Assembly: GCA_002448235.1 (NCBI GenBank)
Contig: DIXF01000008.1
Span: 62,001 to 126,000 of the forward strand
Reading direction: 5' to 3'
Source of the DNA: Syntrophaceae bacterium UBA6087
GTDB taxonomy: Bacteria; Desulfobacterota; Desulfomonilia; UBA1062
Length of the DNA: 64,000 nucleotides
Under the pieces are notes generated by a model, which saw only the letters and a list, made by a program, of their open reading frames with translations, made no database searches and had not been told where the DNA came from. Positions 9,588 to 18,383 of this stretch are shown in pieces (within the stretch, counting starts at the first letter, position 1; the number at the start of each line of letters is the position of its first letter). The translations under genes were made by a program, and so were the position numbers.

Positions 9588-10049
9588 CTACATCAGGGTT
9601 TCGATGTTCGTGAGCACATCGATGCTCTTGACTTCTGCAGAGGTATAGATGCGGGAGAAATTGCTCTGGAGCGTTGCATAGAAATTCGCCCGTGTGCCTT
9701 CGGGGACTTCCATGAGGACGGCCAGTGTGTTCAGGTATTCCCCCTGCCCTTTCGCAATGTCGTTGGCCAGGTTGTCCATGTTGTCGGCGACATAATGGTT
9801 GATCTGCTCACGGCTGGCAAAGCGATTCGGCTTGTCGCAGTTCAAGGTTCCGGACGTAATGCCGAATGTCTGGTTCCCGAAGGTGCCGTTGGTGGTTACT
9901 GCCAGGACCTGGAAGAGCAGGCCGTCATTGCCCTGCATTACGAGAGAGCCGAGCCCGCACCCGGTGTTCTTCTGATTTGCAGCCGATACAGCCGACGCGG
10001 CAACCATGATCAAACCAACAAGAAACGCAGCCGATACAAATTTTTTCAT
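9588..10049 (-). CDS. DUF3015 secreted protein
   Basis: A 153-residue protein with a signal peptide (MKKFVSAAFLVGLIMVAASA, processed after SAA). The mature part begins NTGCGLGSLVM, and later has TFGITSGTLNC, both hallmarks of DUF3015 proteins, a periplasmic family of unknown role with two conserved cysteines. The length fits the family. The start follows GAGGAGG. It is divergent from the CBS/permease operon, and the 460-nt gap between them holds a probable attenuator. Confidence 0.85.
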   Translation of the reverse strand: MKKFVSAAFLVGLIMVAASAVSAANQKNTGCGLGSLVMQGNDGLLFQVLAVTTNGTFGNQTFGITSGTLNCDKPNRFASREQINHYVADNMDNLANDIAKGQGEYLNTLAVLMEVPEGTRANFYATLQSNFSRIYTSAEVKSIDVLTNIETLM

Positions 10050-10349
10050 CGTGTTTCCTCCTCTATATAGTGTGTAATTAAATCCCGTAGAAAGTGGGCT
10101 TACCTTTTAGCCGAAGGGTTCCCTTATATTTCAGAACAGGGTTATTCCATAAGACAGATGTAGAGATACAGAATTACCCTGTATATGTCAAGGAATGCGA
10201 AGCGGATTTTCATTGTACGCCTTCCCTTAGAAACTTTTTCGCAGAACGCCCTGGCAAGGCCGCCTGCTCATAAACCTTCTCCTGCGACGAGAAAATATTG
10301 ACTCCTGGGCGCGGCTATGGCAAAAGTTGGGAATTACGCATAAAAAGGG

Positions 10350-10367
10350 TCCGGCTTTTACGCCGGA
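10350..10367 (+). other. hairpin in the leader of the CBS/permease operon
   Basis: TCCGGC and GCCGGA pair across a 6-nt loop (TTTTAC). It lies just before the terminator hairpin and may be part of a structured leader RNA. It matches no riboswitch class I can name. Confidence 0.4.
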
Positions 10368-10383
10368 GGCTTGTGATGGTTGG

Positions 10384-10426
10384 GCCGCCATACGTTTAAC
10401 AGCAACGGATGGCGGTTTTGTTTTTT
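10384..10426 (+). terminator. intrinsic terminator upstream of the CBS gene (probable attenuator)
   Basis: CCGCCAT (10385-10391) pairs with ATGGCGG (10409-10415), and CGTT pairs with AACG inside the loop. The stem is followed by TTTTG and six more T. It faces the plus strand, yet the upstream neighbour is on the minus strand, so no known transcript needs it. It therefore probably ends a leader or small RNA ahead of the gene at 10511. Confidence 0.7.
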
Positions 10427-10510
10427 GCGAAATAGGTATCTGCGAGGGCTATTGATAGAATACCCGCAAAGATTATCAAAGCCTTAAAGTATTTGAAGAG
10501 GAGAAAACAG

Positions 10511-10987
10511 ATGAAAGCTCGTTCATTGATGGTGCCGATTCAGTCATTCCTGAGGCCGGATGACGGTCTGAAGGAGTTTGTCGAAGCGATACGGAATGCA
10601 CGGGGGTGTGAAGAGACGCACGGGGTGAGATCGCTGCCGGTGATCGATGCATCGGGAAACCTCGTGGGTGTCCTCTCCATGAAGGACATCCTCAAGGCAG
10701 CCTATCCACCCTACCTGTACGAAACGGACTTAAGCCTGTTCACCTGGGACGGCATGCTCGAGTCCATGACCAAGCGCATCCTGGATAAAAAGGTTTCCGA
10801 CCTCATGACCAGGACGGTCGTCTCCGTGAAAGAAGATCATCCACTCATGGAGTGCGTCGACCACATGCTGAAATTCCAGATATCCACTATCCCGGTGATC
10901 GACCATGACGGCAAATTTATCGGCATGCTCTATGAGAGCGATCTCTTCTTTGCCGTTACCAACACCCTCCTGGGAGCGGGATCATGA
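10511..10987 (+). CDS. CBS-domain-pair protein
   Basis: A 158-residue protein made of two CBS motifs: residues about 5-65 (GVRSLPVIDASGNLVGVLSMKDIL) and 95-155 (MTRTVVSVKEDHPLMECV...ISTIPVIDHDGKFIGMLYESDLF). CBS pairs bind adenine nucleotides and often gate transporters. The start at 10511 has GAGGAG 7 nt upstream; an in-frame TTG at 10493 is less likely. Its stop overlaps the start of the permease gene by 4 nt (ATGA), so it is probably the regulatory partner of that permease. Confidence 0.87.
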   Translation: MKARSLMVPIQSFLRPDDGLKEFVEAIRNARGCEETHGVRSLPVIDASGNLVGVLSMKDILKAAYPPYLYETDLSLFTWDGMLESMTKRILDKKVSDLMTRTVVSVKEDHPLMECVDHMLKFQISTIPVIDHDGKFIGMLYESDLFFAVTNTLLGAGS

Positions 10988-12321
10988 GCCCCCAAACCGC
11001 TTTCTGGGTCGCTACGGGCATCTTTATCCTCGCCTATGTCCTGATCGTATCCGAAAAGATCCATAAGACCATTATCGCTCTGACCGGCGCGGCGTTGATG
11101 ATCGTCCTTGGCATCGTTACCCAGGAGGAGGCGCTGCACTCGGTCGAGCTCGGTGTAGACTGGAACGTCATTTTTCTGCTCTTTTCCATGATGGTGATCA
11201 TCAACCTCATGAAGCCGTCCGGGATCTTCGAGTATATCGCCATCCGGAGCGCCAAGTTCGCCAAAGGCAAGCCGTTCATGATCATGGCGGTCTTTTCCGT
11301 GGTGACCGCGGTGCTCTCGGCCCTGCTGGACAACGTCACGACGGTCCTCCTCATCGCCCCCGTGACGCTGCTCATCTGCGATGCGCTCGATCTCGACGTG
11401 GTCCCGTACCTCATTGCCGAGGCTCTGGCCTCGAATATCGGCGGAACCGCAACGCTCATCGGCGATCCTCCGAACATCATGATCGCCTCCAAGGCAGGCT
11501 TGAGCTTCATGGCCTTTCTAACCAACCTCGGCCCGGTGGTGATCGTGATCATGATCGCCTTTGTCATCACCATCAAGCTCATCTTCGGAAAAAGACTGGT
11601 AGTGAAAGAAGAGCTGCGGGAGCGCATCATGGCGATGGATGAAAGGGAGGCCATAAAGGACCCTCTGCTGGTCAAAAAGTCCCTGTTCGTGCTAGGCCTT
11701 ACCATGACCGGTTTTGTCATGCACGGGGTGCTTCATATGGAGCCCGCCACCATAGCCCTGTTCGGGGCGGCCATGCTTCTGCTGATCTCCGGCATAAAGG
11801 AACCGCACCATGTCCTCGCGGAAGTGGAATGGTCGACGCTCTTCTTTTTCATCGGCCTTTTCATCGTCATCGGCGGTGTCGTCAAGGTAGGGCTCATCGG
11901 GTGGATGTCCGTCAAGATGCTTCAGCTTACCCAGGGCAACATGTTCGAGACGAGCATGGTGCTGATGTGGTTCTCCGCCTTTGCCTCGGCCTTTATCGAC
12001 AACATCCCCTACGTGGCCACCATGAACCCGCTCATCATCGACATGGCGAAGCAGCTGTGGCCGGATGCGCAAGGCGTCGCCCTGCTGCAGCACCCGGAGC
12101 TCATGCCCGTGTGGTGGTCTCTTGCCTTGGGCGCGTGCCTGGGCGGCAACGGCACCCCCATCGGCGCATCCGCCAACGTGATCGTGGTGGGCATGTCCGA
12201 GAAGATGGGCAGGCCCATAACCTTCCTGAGATTCATGCTCTACGGCATGCCGATCATGATCGGCTCGGTAGTCATCGCCACGATTTACGTATGGCTGAGG
12301 TATTATGTCCTTCATTTCTGA
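10984..12321 (+). CDS. ArsB/NhaD-type ion permease (SLC13-like superfamily)
   Basis: A 445-residue integral membrane protein with about 11-12 hydrophobic segments in two repeated halves. The first half carries NIGGTATLIGDPPNIM, a signature of the ArsB/NhaD/P-protein branch of the ion transporter superfamily. The second half carries FIDNIPYVATMNPL and GGNGTPIGASANVI, the matching re-entrant loops. The cargo (sodium/proton exchange, arsenite, or an organic anion) cannot be fixed from sequence. It is coupled to the CBS protein by a 4-nt overlap, which suggests nucleotide-dependent control. Confidence 0.85.
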   Translation: MSPQTAFWVATGIFILAYVLIVSEKIHKTIIALTGAALMIVLGIVTQEEALHSVELGVDWNVIFLLFSMMVIINLMKPSGIFEYIAIRSAKFAKGKPFMIMAVFSVVTAVLSALLDNVTTVLLIAPVTLLICDALDLDVVPYLIAEALASNIGGTATLIGDPPNIMIASKAGLSFMAFLTNLGPVVIVIMIAFVITIKLIFGKRLVVKEELRERIMAMDEREAIKDPLLVKKSLFVLGLTMTGFVMHGVLHMEPATIALFGAAMLLLISGIKEPHHVLAEVEWSTLFFFIGLFIVIGGVVKVGLIGWMSVKMLQLTQGNMFETSMVLMWFSAFASAFIDNIPYVATMNPLIIDMAKQLWPDAQGVALLQHPELMPVWWSLALGACLGGNGTPIGASANVIVVGMSEKMGRPITFLRFMLYGMPIMIGSVVIATIYVWLRYYVLHF

Positions 12322-12536
12322 GATAGTTTTGAGGATGTCCGTTCTCCTGACACCCTCAAAACCCCTTCTCTCAAGTTGCAGGGCGGGCCGTACGTGCCGG
12401 GAAAGCCGCGCGAATCGCGCTCATCGAGCATGACGCAGGAATGGTCCGGCCGGAACGGGAATGTTGAAAGGATGCTGGAACTTTTCTCGTGATACCCATT
12501 GACGAGCGGCAAAAAAAACCGGATTAATACTAGCCT

Positions 12537-13817
12537 ATGCAAAGAAAATTTCCCATTGATCTCTCTCCCTCCATGAGGAGGAAGAAACGAAGGCTGCCGC
12601 GCCTTCGGTACTTTCTGCTGCCCGTCCTCCTGATCGCTGCCGCAGTGTTCTTCCTGCCCGGCAGGGAGGGCGGCACAAAATCCTCAAAAGAACAGGCCCC
12701 TGCCCACGTGAAGCAGGCTCTCAAAGCGCAAGCTGCTGCAAAAAGGCAAACGCCCCCGCTAAAGATAGAAGATATCGTCCGCATCGATCAGAACACGATA
12801 ACCAGCCGCAACCTGACCATTGACTGGGATCTCCAGCGCTACATCGACGAGCTCGCGGCCCAGTACAAACTGTACTACGGCTCCATTGCGGTCATGGACG
12901 CCCGTACCGGCAGCATCCTCTCTCTTTACGGGTATACGCGCTCCGGGCAGGACTGCAGCTTAAGCCTCAACCCCGAACTCGCCGCAAGCGTTTTCAAGCT
13001 GGTAACCGCCGTCGCTGCCATGGAGCAGGCGGGGTTCACGGGACAGAGCATGTTCTTTTATACCGGGAGCCCGCATACCCTGTATAAAAGACAGCTCACG
13101 AACAAGAGGGACAGGTGGTGCGAAGACATCTCGCTGGCCGACGCGTTTGCCCGCTCCAACAATATCGTCTTCGGCAAGCTGGGCAGCATCTACCTCGGAG
13201 AGACGCCGATCTACCTTACCACCAAGAAACTCGGCTTCTGGAAACCGCCCTTGAAAGAGCTCAGAACCCTCCCGAGCACGAGCATGTTTCCAAAGGATGA
13301 ATACAGCCTGGCCGAGCTTGCCTGCGGGTTCAACAAACAGACGCGCGTTTCGCCGCTGCACGCGGCCGAAATGGTTACCGCCGCCCTGAACGACGGCAAT
13401 ATGGTCGTGCCGAGACTGGTGAAATCCTCTCCGGTTCAGAAAGTCCGGGCCATGAACGCGGGGACCGCCCGGAACTTGAGCGAAATGATGGAGAGGACGG
13501 TGAGGAAGGGCACGGTCGCCAAATCTTTCCGGAACCTGTCCTCGGACCGGGTGTTGAAAAACATCGCCATCGGCGGGAAAAGCGGAAGCATCGACGGCAT
13601 CGAGCCGCGGGGAAGGCGCAACTGGTTCGTGGGCTTTGCACGGAACAAAGTCACCGGAGAAGCGATCACCATCGGCTGCCTCCTGATCCTCGACGACCGT
13701 TTCTGGATCGAGGCGGACATGCTGTCCCGGCTGATTATCAGGCGCTACTTCGCCCAACCCGTGATCCTCGCCCCGGCGGGCCGGGAAAAGGTCAGGGGCT
13801 CAGGGCAGGCAGGCTGA
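12537..13817 (+). CDS. penicillin-binding transpeptidase-domain protein
   Basis: A 426-residue protein. It has a short basic cytoplasmic tail, one membrane anchor (about residues 23-40) and a transpeptidase domain with all three active-site motifs: Ser151-Val-Phe-Lys154 (SxxK), Ser207-Asn-Asn209 (SxN) and Lys348-Ser-Gly350 (KSG, a variant of KTG). It lacks a glycosyltransferase domain and a large dimerisation domain, so it is much shorter than PBP2 or PBP3. It should cross-link or remodel peptidoglycan in the periplasm. No clear ribosome site precedes the ATG at 12537. It stands alone. Confidence 0.83.
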   Translation: MQRKFPIDLSPSMRRKKRRLPRLRYFLLPVLLIAAAVFFLPGREGGTKSSKEQAPAHVKQALKAQAAAKRQTPPLKIEDIVRIDQNTITSRNLTIDWDLQRYIDELAAQYKLYYGSIAVMDARTGSILSLYGYTRSGQDCSLSLNPELAASVFKLVTAVAAMEQAGFTGQSMFFYTGSPHTLYKRQLTNKRDRWCEDISLADAFARSNNIVFGKLGSIYLGETPIYLTTKKLGFWKPPLKELRTLPSTSMFPKDEYSLAELACGFNKQTRVSPLHAAEMVTAALNDGNMVVPRLVKSSPVQKVRAMNAGTARNLSEMMERTVRKGTVAKSFRNLSSDRVLKNIAIGGKSGSIDGIEPRGRRNWFVGFARNKVTGEAITIGCLLILDDRFWIEADMLSRLIIRRYFAQPVILAPAGREKVRGSGQAG

Positions 13818-13872
13818 AAAGATTGCTCCGGGGAATATCCCGGTGTTTCATGGACGGATCTCTCTGTGTTCT

Positions 13873-15723
13873 TCAAAGATTCATGCTGATGCGGTATACG
13901 TGGCAGTCAAGCTCCTGCGTCATGCTGCAGCCGATCTTCTCAAACGATTTGAGCATCTGCCTGTTGTCCTCCCATACATAGGCCCTCATCCGCTGGAATC
14001 CAAGGGATTTCCCCAGATCGATCATTGATCTGAGCAGGTAGGTGCCGATGCCTTTATTCTGCCAGGCAGGGTCGACCATGGCTGCGAACTCGCATATCTT
14101 CTTATGCCCGACGTCTTCTTCGTAGGCAATGTGCGCCACCGCGACAATGTGCTCCTGCTTGGCGAAGCCGTTCTGCACAACGAGCGCGGTCGAGTTTTTA
14201 TAGTCGACGGCTACCAGATCCTGCGCCTGCTTATGGTGAAGGGTATTCACGTGCATGAGGAAACGCTGGAACCTGTCGTCCTTGCTCAGGGCGTAGAAAA
14301 GGTTCTGGACCGAGCGTTCGTCCGTCACCCTGATAGGCCTGATGATCAGCTCATCACCGCCGAAGGGGTGCGTATGCTCGTATGAGGCGGGATACGGGAA
14401 ATCTTCGGGCGGGAGAATCTGATCCCGGTACACGAAATTCAGGCGTTTCGCCTCGTCGAGCAGCCACTCTCTGAACTTGGGATGCGCAAGGGTGATGAGC
14501 GCAAGGGCCCGCTCCCGGATGGATTTACCGAACAGGTTGACGCACCCGTACTCGGTGACCACATAATTGATGTCGGCCTGGGTCGTGACGATGCCGATCC
14601 TGCTGTCCGTAAACTCCGGGACGATGCGCGAGAGCTTCCCGTCCCGCGAGGTCGAGCGCAGGGCGATGATCCCCTTGCCGCCGGGTGTGTACATCGCGGT
14701 CCGGTTGAACACCGCGTGGCCCAGCGCCCCGAAGTATGCCATGTGCTCTCCCATGCCCACGCACGACTGCCCGGTGAGGTCTATCTCGACGGCGCCGTTG
14801 ATCGCGATGAACTTGTCCAGGGTCATGATCGTGGACGGGTCGGTGATGTGCGAGATGTCCTTCAATTCCACCGTGGGGTTGTCGTTCACGTAATCGAAGA
14901 TCCTTTCGGTCCCGATGCACAAGCTCGCCTTGATCTTATTCCCGTCAGGCCGCCTTCCGCAGCAGTTGATTGCACCGGACAGCGCGAGGTCGGCGATATT
15001 GTCGGTAATGATCTCGGAATGGATGCACAGATTCTTCTTGTCCTTCAGGAACGTCATGGCGGCGTCCGGTATTCTCCCGAAACCTATCTGGATGGTCGAT
15101 CCGTCTTCGATGAGCCGCGCGACGTTCTGCCCGACCGCTTTCGTTTCCACGTCCGGTTCTTCAATCCGGTAGGTAACAAGCGGTTCGTCGTATTCGACGA
15201 TGTAGTCCACGTCCTTCAAAAGGACCAGGCTGTCTCCCCTGGTCATGGGCATGTTCCGGTTGACCTGGGCGATCACGACATCGGCGGAAGCGATGATGGA
15301 CCGGGTAATGTCCACCATGACGCCCAGGCTCATGCGCCCCCTGCTGTCCGGCGGGCTGAGCTGGATGACGGCGGTGTTGATCTTTATGTAGCCTTCGGAG
15401 AACAGCTTGTGCATGCCCATGGTGGACAGGGGAAGATGATCTGCGTTTCCCTCGGCAAAGGCGCAGCTCATGCTGGGGGAGATGAAAAACGACTGTATCC
15501 TGAACCGGGAACCGAAATCCCCTCCGAAATCCGTATATGCCTGGAGCGGCACCGAGGTGTATACCTGGACGTCGCAGAGCTTCTTGTTTTCCAGGATGAG
15601 GTGCTTGACGAGATGCCTGGGCTCGCCGCAGCCGGACTCGGCATATACGCAGGAGCCTGGGTTGATGATCTCGGCGAGATCTTCAGCCGTGCTTTTTTTT
15701 CTCTCGTACTCCGCTTTCCACAC
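13873..15723 (-). CDS. acetyl-CoA hydrolase/transferase-family CoA-transferase fused to a GNAT domain
   Basis: 616 residues. Residues about 1-465 are a class I CoA-transferase of the acetyl-CoA hydrolase/4-hydroxybutyrate CoA-transferase family, with Glu237 in CIHSEIITD at the place of the catalytic glutamate (Glu238 in AbfT) and YVVTEYGCVNLFGKS near 400. Residues about 470-616 form a GNAT acetyltransferase domain (IIRPIRVTDERSVQNLF, NKGIGTYLLRSMIDLG). The fusion suggests an acyl-CoA enzyme that also acylates a protein or amine, or senses acyl-CoA. The start is a GTG with a weak ribosome site; a TGA lies three codons upstream. A paralogue at 46050 lacks the glutamate. Confidence 0.85.
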   Translation of the reverse strand: MWKAEYERKKSTAEDLAEIINPGSCVYAESGCGEPRHLVKHLILENKKLCDVQVYTSVPLQAYTDFGGDFGSRFRIQSFFISPSMSCAFAEGNADHLPLSTMGMHKLFSEGYIKINTAVIQLSPPDSRGRMSLGVMVDITRSIIASADVVIAQVNRNMPMTRGDSLVLLKDVDYIVEYDEPLVTYRIEEPDVETKAVGQNVARLIEDGSTIQIGFGRIPDAAMTFLKDKKNLCIHSEIITDNIADLALSGAINCCGRRPDGNKIKASLCIGTERIFDYVNDNPTVELKDISHITDPSTIMTLDKFIAINGAVEIDLTGQSCVGMGEHMAYFGALGHAVFNRTAMYTPGGKGIIALRSTSRDGKLSRIVPEFTDSRIGIVTTQADINYVVTEYGCVNLFGKSIRERALALITLAHPKFREWLLDEAKRLNFVYRDQILPPEDFPYPASYEHTHPFGGDELIIRPIRVTDERSVQNLFYALSKDDRFQRFLMHVNTLHHKQAQDLVAVDYKNSTALVVQNGFAKQEHIVAVAHIAYEEDVGHKKICEFAAMVDPAWQNKGIGTYLLRSMIDLGKSLGFQRMRAYVWEDNRQMLKSFEKIGCSMTQELDCHVYRISMNL

Positions 15724-15750
15724 CTTTTTTCAAAGCCTCTTTCAAGCGAT

Positions 15751-16206
15751 TCAGTAGATGCCTGCAGCGCAGCCGGCGGCAATGGTCTGGCCCATGAGCC
15801 TGCAGGCATCCCGGACATCTTCTCCGATCTCTCCCTTTGCCACGATGGGCTCATAAATCTTTTTGAACTGGAATCCGATAGCGATCCTCTCGATATGCGT
15901 CAAGGCCCCGGTGCCGTCGTTTCCGGCATTGACGAAGACTGCATAGGGTTTCCTGAATACCCGGCCACGGGCCTGTTCATAGGTGCGGTCGAAGAAGTCC
16001 TTGACCGCCCCGGACATATAGCCGAAATATTCGGGCGATCCTATGACAAGACCGCTGCAGTCCAAGAGGTCATTCAGACCGGCGTCGCATGCGTCCTTGA
16101 GGTTGGCGTCTGAACCTTCGATGGACTTGATACCCTCTGCCACGGATAAAGCCATCTTTCTGTTATTCCCTCCCTGGGAATGGAATATAACAAGTATTAT
16201 CGCCAT
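15751..16206 (-). CDS. flavodoxin-family protein / NAD(P)H-dependent FMN reductase-like
   Basis: A 151-residue flavodoxin fold. VIFHSQGGNNRKMA is the FMN phosphate loop, VIGSPEYFGYMSGAVKDFFDR is the second FMN-binding loop with the G.P.Y pattern, and FVNAGNDGTGAL is the third. Such proteins carry electrons or reduce quinones and small molecules. It lies 27 nt upstream of the CoA-transferase/GNAT gene on the same strand, so the two may be co-transcribed. Confidence 0.85.
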   Translation of the reverse strand: MAIILVIFHSQGGNNRKMALSVAEGIKSIEGSDANLKDACDAGLNDLLDCSGLVIGSPEYFGYMSGAVKDFFDRTYEQARGRVFRKPYAVFVNAGNDGTGALTHIERIAIGFQFKKIYEPIVAKGEIGEDVRDACRLMGQTIAAGCAAGIY

Positions 16207-16333
16207 ATCGTCATTTCCTTTTGCGTGTATGAATATTTGTCTTAAGGTGTGGTTTGACGCTTATCAAACATGTATGTGTATGATAGGTAACTCAAACAAA
16301 GGAAATGGGGAAGGCAATTTTATTTAGGACATT

Positions 16334-17290
16334 ATGAGAATCGTGTTTACATGCGACCTCCATGGCAGGAGGCATCTCTATGAGGAGATGTTCCGGTACG
16401 CCGTGACCGAAGATGCCGATTGTCTCATTATCGGCGGAGATCTTCTCCCCACGTGGCTAAGGAGCCCATATAAGCTCATCACCGGGGGGATAGACTTCTC
16501 CGAAGCCCTCCGTGTGCAGATCTCGTTTATCGATTCATTCTTAAGCCCCGCGGTCAGCTCTTTCTCGGCCCGCTATCCGGATATCCGCATCTTCTATGTC
16601 CCGGGCAACCATGACTGGAGCGCTGCGGTAGAGCACTTGAAGGTATCGGTGGAGCAGGCAGCGTGCCTCCATCTGAGAACGGAGACGTTTAAGGATATCA
16701 CGTTCGCAGGCTACGGATGCGTGACCGATTCCACGTTCTGGGTAAAGGATTACGTGCGCAGAGACATGAGAGAGACGGGCTACGTCAAGAGCAGGTACCC
16801 CCTGGTGAGCTCCGGGGACGGTATCGCGACAAGCTTAGACGGGGCCTATGCCCTGCAAAGGCCGAGCATGGAGGAAGAGCTTGTTTCTCTTGCGCTGCCG
16901 AAAACTGCAAAGGCCGTCTGCATCTTTCATTGCCCGCCGTACGGAACCGGGCTGGACACACTCTACAGCGGCAAACCGATCGGCTCCCGCGCTATCGCAG
17001 GGTTCATACAAAAGAACACGCCCTGTGTCAGCATGCACGGTCATATCCATGAGGCCCCTTACCTGTCCGGCAGTTACCATACGACGATCGGTCCTACCGT
17101 GGCGGTCAACCCGGGCCATCACCCCTCAAAGCTCCACGCGGTAAGCTTCGACACCGACAGCCCCGGGGAAAGTCTTTCGCACAGCGTTTTCGGGACAGGC
17201 CGGGTGATCCGGTCCGGATTCAGCAGGGTAAAAGACCGCTACGTACGGATGCTCAAAGGCTTTCTCATGAAAAAGGTACTCATGAGCTGA
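16334..17290 (+). CDS. metallophosphoesterase
   Basis: A 318-residue calcineurin-like phosphoesterase. All metal-site motifs are visible in order: DLHG (residues 8-11; Asp8, His10), GGDLLPTW (about 34-41), PGNHDWS (about 94-100), FHCPPYG (about 201) and HGHIHEAP (about 237). VAVNPGHHPSK near the end is a common closing motif. The substrate is unknown. It is divergent from the flavodoxin gene and convergent with the small desulforedoxin-like gene. Confidence 0.88.
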   Translation: MRIVFTCDLHGRRHLYEEMFRYAVTEDADCLIIGGDLLPTWLRSPYKLITGGIDFSEALRVQISFIDSFLSPAVSSFSARYPDIRIFYVPGNHDWSAAVEHLKVSVEQAACLHLRTETFKDITFAGYGCVTDSTFWVKDYVRRDMRETGYVKSRYPLVSSGDGIATSLDGAYALQRPSMEEELVSLALPKTAKAVCIFHCPPYGTGLDTLYSGKPIGSRAIAGFIQKNTPCVSMHGHIHEAPYLSGSYHTTIGPTVAVNPGHHPSKLHAVSFDTDSPGESLSHSVFGTGRVIRSGFSRVKDRYVRMLKGFLMKKVLMS

Positions 17291-17331
17291 GCGTCCGGAT
17301 TCTCTGCGGGGCCGATAACCGGGTCGTGTTC

Positions 17332-17505
17332 CTATGAGGTCTTCTTTATCAGGTCCTCTCCGCAGCAGGAAAACGAGCAGGTGCTCCCCGAACAGGCAGA
17401 CGAGGACGCCTCCGAGCTGTCGCATTCCTCGACCACCTGGATCGTAAAACCGCAATCCTTGCAGGTGTAGATCTCACCCTTCTTCATCGTAGTGCAGTCA
17501 GCCAT
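17332..17505 (-). CDS. desulforedoxin-like small metal-binding protein
   Basis: A 57-residue protein starting at 17505 behind AAAGGAGGG. YTCKDCGF supplies Cys15-x2-Cys18 and FSCCGEDL supplies adjacent Cys47-Cys48. That C-x2-C...CC-G arrangement is the rubredoxin-like iron site of desulforedoxin and of the N-terminal domain of desulfoferrodoxin, which start GDVYKC in the same way. Between the pairs is a longer Ser/Cys-rich segment with three more cysteines. It may be an electron carrier or a zinc-ribbon protein. The frame upstream of 17505 is not supported. Confidence 0.65.
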   Translation of the reverse strand: MADCTTMKKGEIYTCKDCGFTIQVVEECDSSEASSSACSGSTCSFSCCGEDLIKKTS

Positions 17506-17664
17506 GGCCCAAGCCCTCCTTTCATGTTTCATCATTGATAGTAACCGTGCCTTCCCTGAAAGCAAGGAAACAAAAATGAGGCTGCCCGGGATAAGATATA
17601 TCAGATTCTTCTTTCCCCATTTCTGCTTGAATGATAATCCTTTTCATATGAAAGGAAGGCAGAG

Positions 17665-18258
17665 ATGTTTATCTCGGTAATTCTGGCTCATCCCGACCCG
17701 TCCAGCTTCAATCACGCGATTGCCCATGCGGCAGTCGATGAGCTTCAGAAAAGAGGGCACTACGTGTATTTCCACGACCTGTACGAGGAAAGATTCGATC
17801 CAATCCTTCCGCGAGGGGAAATCACCAGGGATGCGCAGATTCCTTCTCTCGTCGACACCCATTGCCGGGAAATCGCCAGGGCAAAAGGCATCATCGTCGT
17901 GCACCCCAACTGGTGGGGCCAGCCGCCGGCCATGCTCAAAGGGTGGATAGACCGGGTCATACGGCCGGGGGTTGCGTATGAATTCCTCGAAGGCGATTCC
18001 GGGGAAGGCGTCCCGAAGGGGCTGCTCGGCGCGGATACTGCCCTGGTTTTCAATACATCCAACACCCCTGCGCTGCGGGAAACGAAGATCTTCGGAGATC
18101 CTCTGGAAACATTGTGGAAAAACTGCATATTCGGTCTCTGCGGGATAAAGACATTCTCCCGCAGGATGTTCGGGGTTGTCGCCACCAGTACGCCGGAGCA
18201 GCGGAAAGTATGGCTCAGTGAAGTGAGGGAAAAGGTTTCCCAGCATTTCCCCGGATAA
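17665..18258 (+). CDS. NAD(P)H-dependent oxidoreductase, flavodoxin-like fold (quinone reductase family)
   Basis: 197 residues. The start SVILAHPDPSSFNHAIA is the FMN loop of the flavodoxin_2 (NQO/KefF/MdaB) family, and VVHPNWWGQPPAMLKGWIDRV is the highly conserved second motif. These FMN enzymes reduce quinones and electrophiles using NAD(P)H. The last 35 residues end in a helix with HFPG, as in family members. It is convergent with the DUF4383 gene. Confidence 0.88.
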   Translation: MFISVILAHPDPSSFNHAIAHAAVDELQKRGHYVYFHDLYEERFDPILPRGEITRDAQIPSLVDTHCREIARAKGIIVVHPNWWGQPPAMLKGWIDRVIRPGVAYEFLEGDSGEGVPKGLLGADTALVFNTSNTPALRETKIFGDPLETLWKNCIFGLCGIKTFSRRMFGVVATSTPEQRKVWLSEVREKVSQHFPG

Positions 18259-18312
18259 CCCGGATCCGCTTTTTCCTCCGGGCGATCTTTAGAATGATAC
18301 CCCCCTTCCCTC

Positions 18313-18360
18313 TTCATCCCGCTCGATGGAAACCGTTCAGGGATTCCGTGGCGGGATGAA
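18313..18360. repeat. inverted repeat between convergent genes
   Basis: TTCATCCCGC (18313-18322) and GCGGGATGAA (18351-18360) are perfect 10-bp inverted arms with a 28-nt loop between two convergent genes. No T tract follows, so it is only a possible transcript end. Confidence 0.4.
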
Positions 18361-18383
18361 GATCGTGGGGGGAGCCGCTTTGT

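Noticed and set aside
10300..10426. Known riboswitch classes (fluoride, cyclic di-GMP, ZTP) in the CBS leader
   Set aside because: The key conserved boxes of these classes are not present; only hairpins and a terminator can be supported.
14482..16113. 543-codon plus-strand frame opposite the CoA-transferase/GNAT gene
   Set aside because: It covers two real minus-strand genes and shows no domain; it results from high GC and codon bias.
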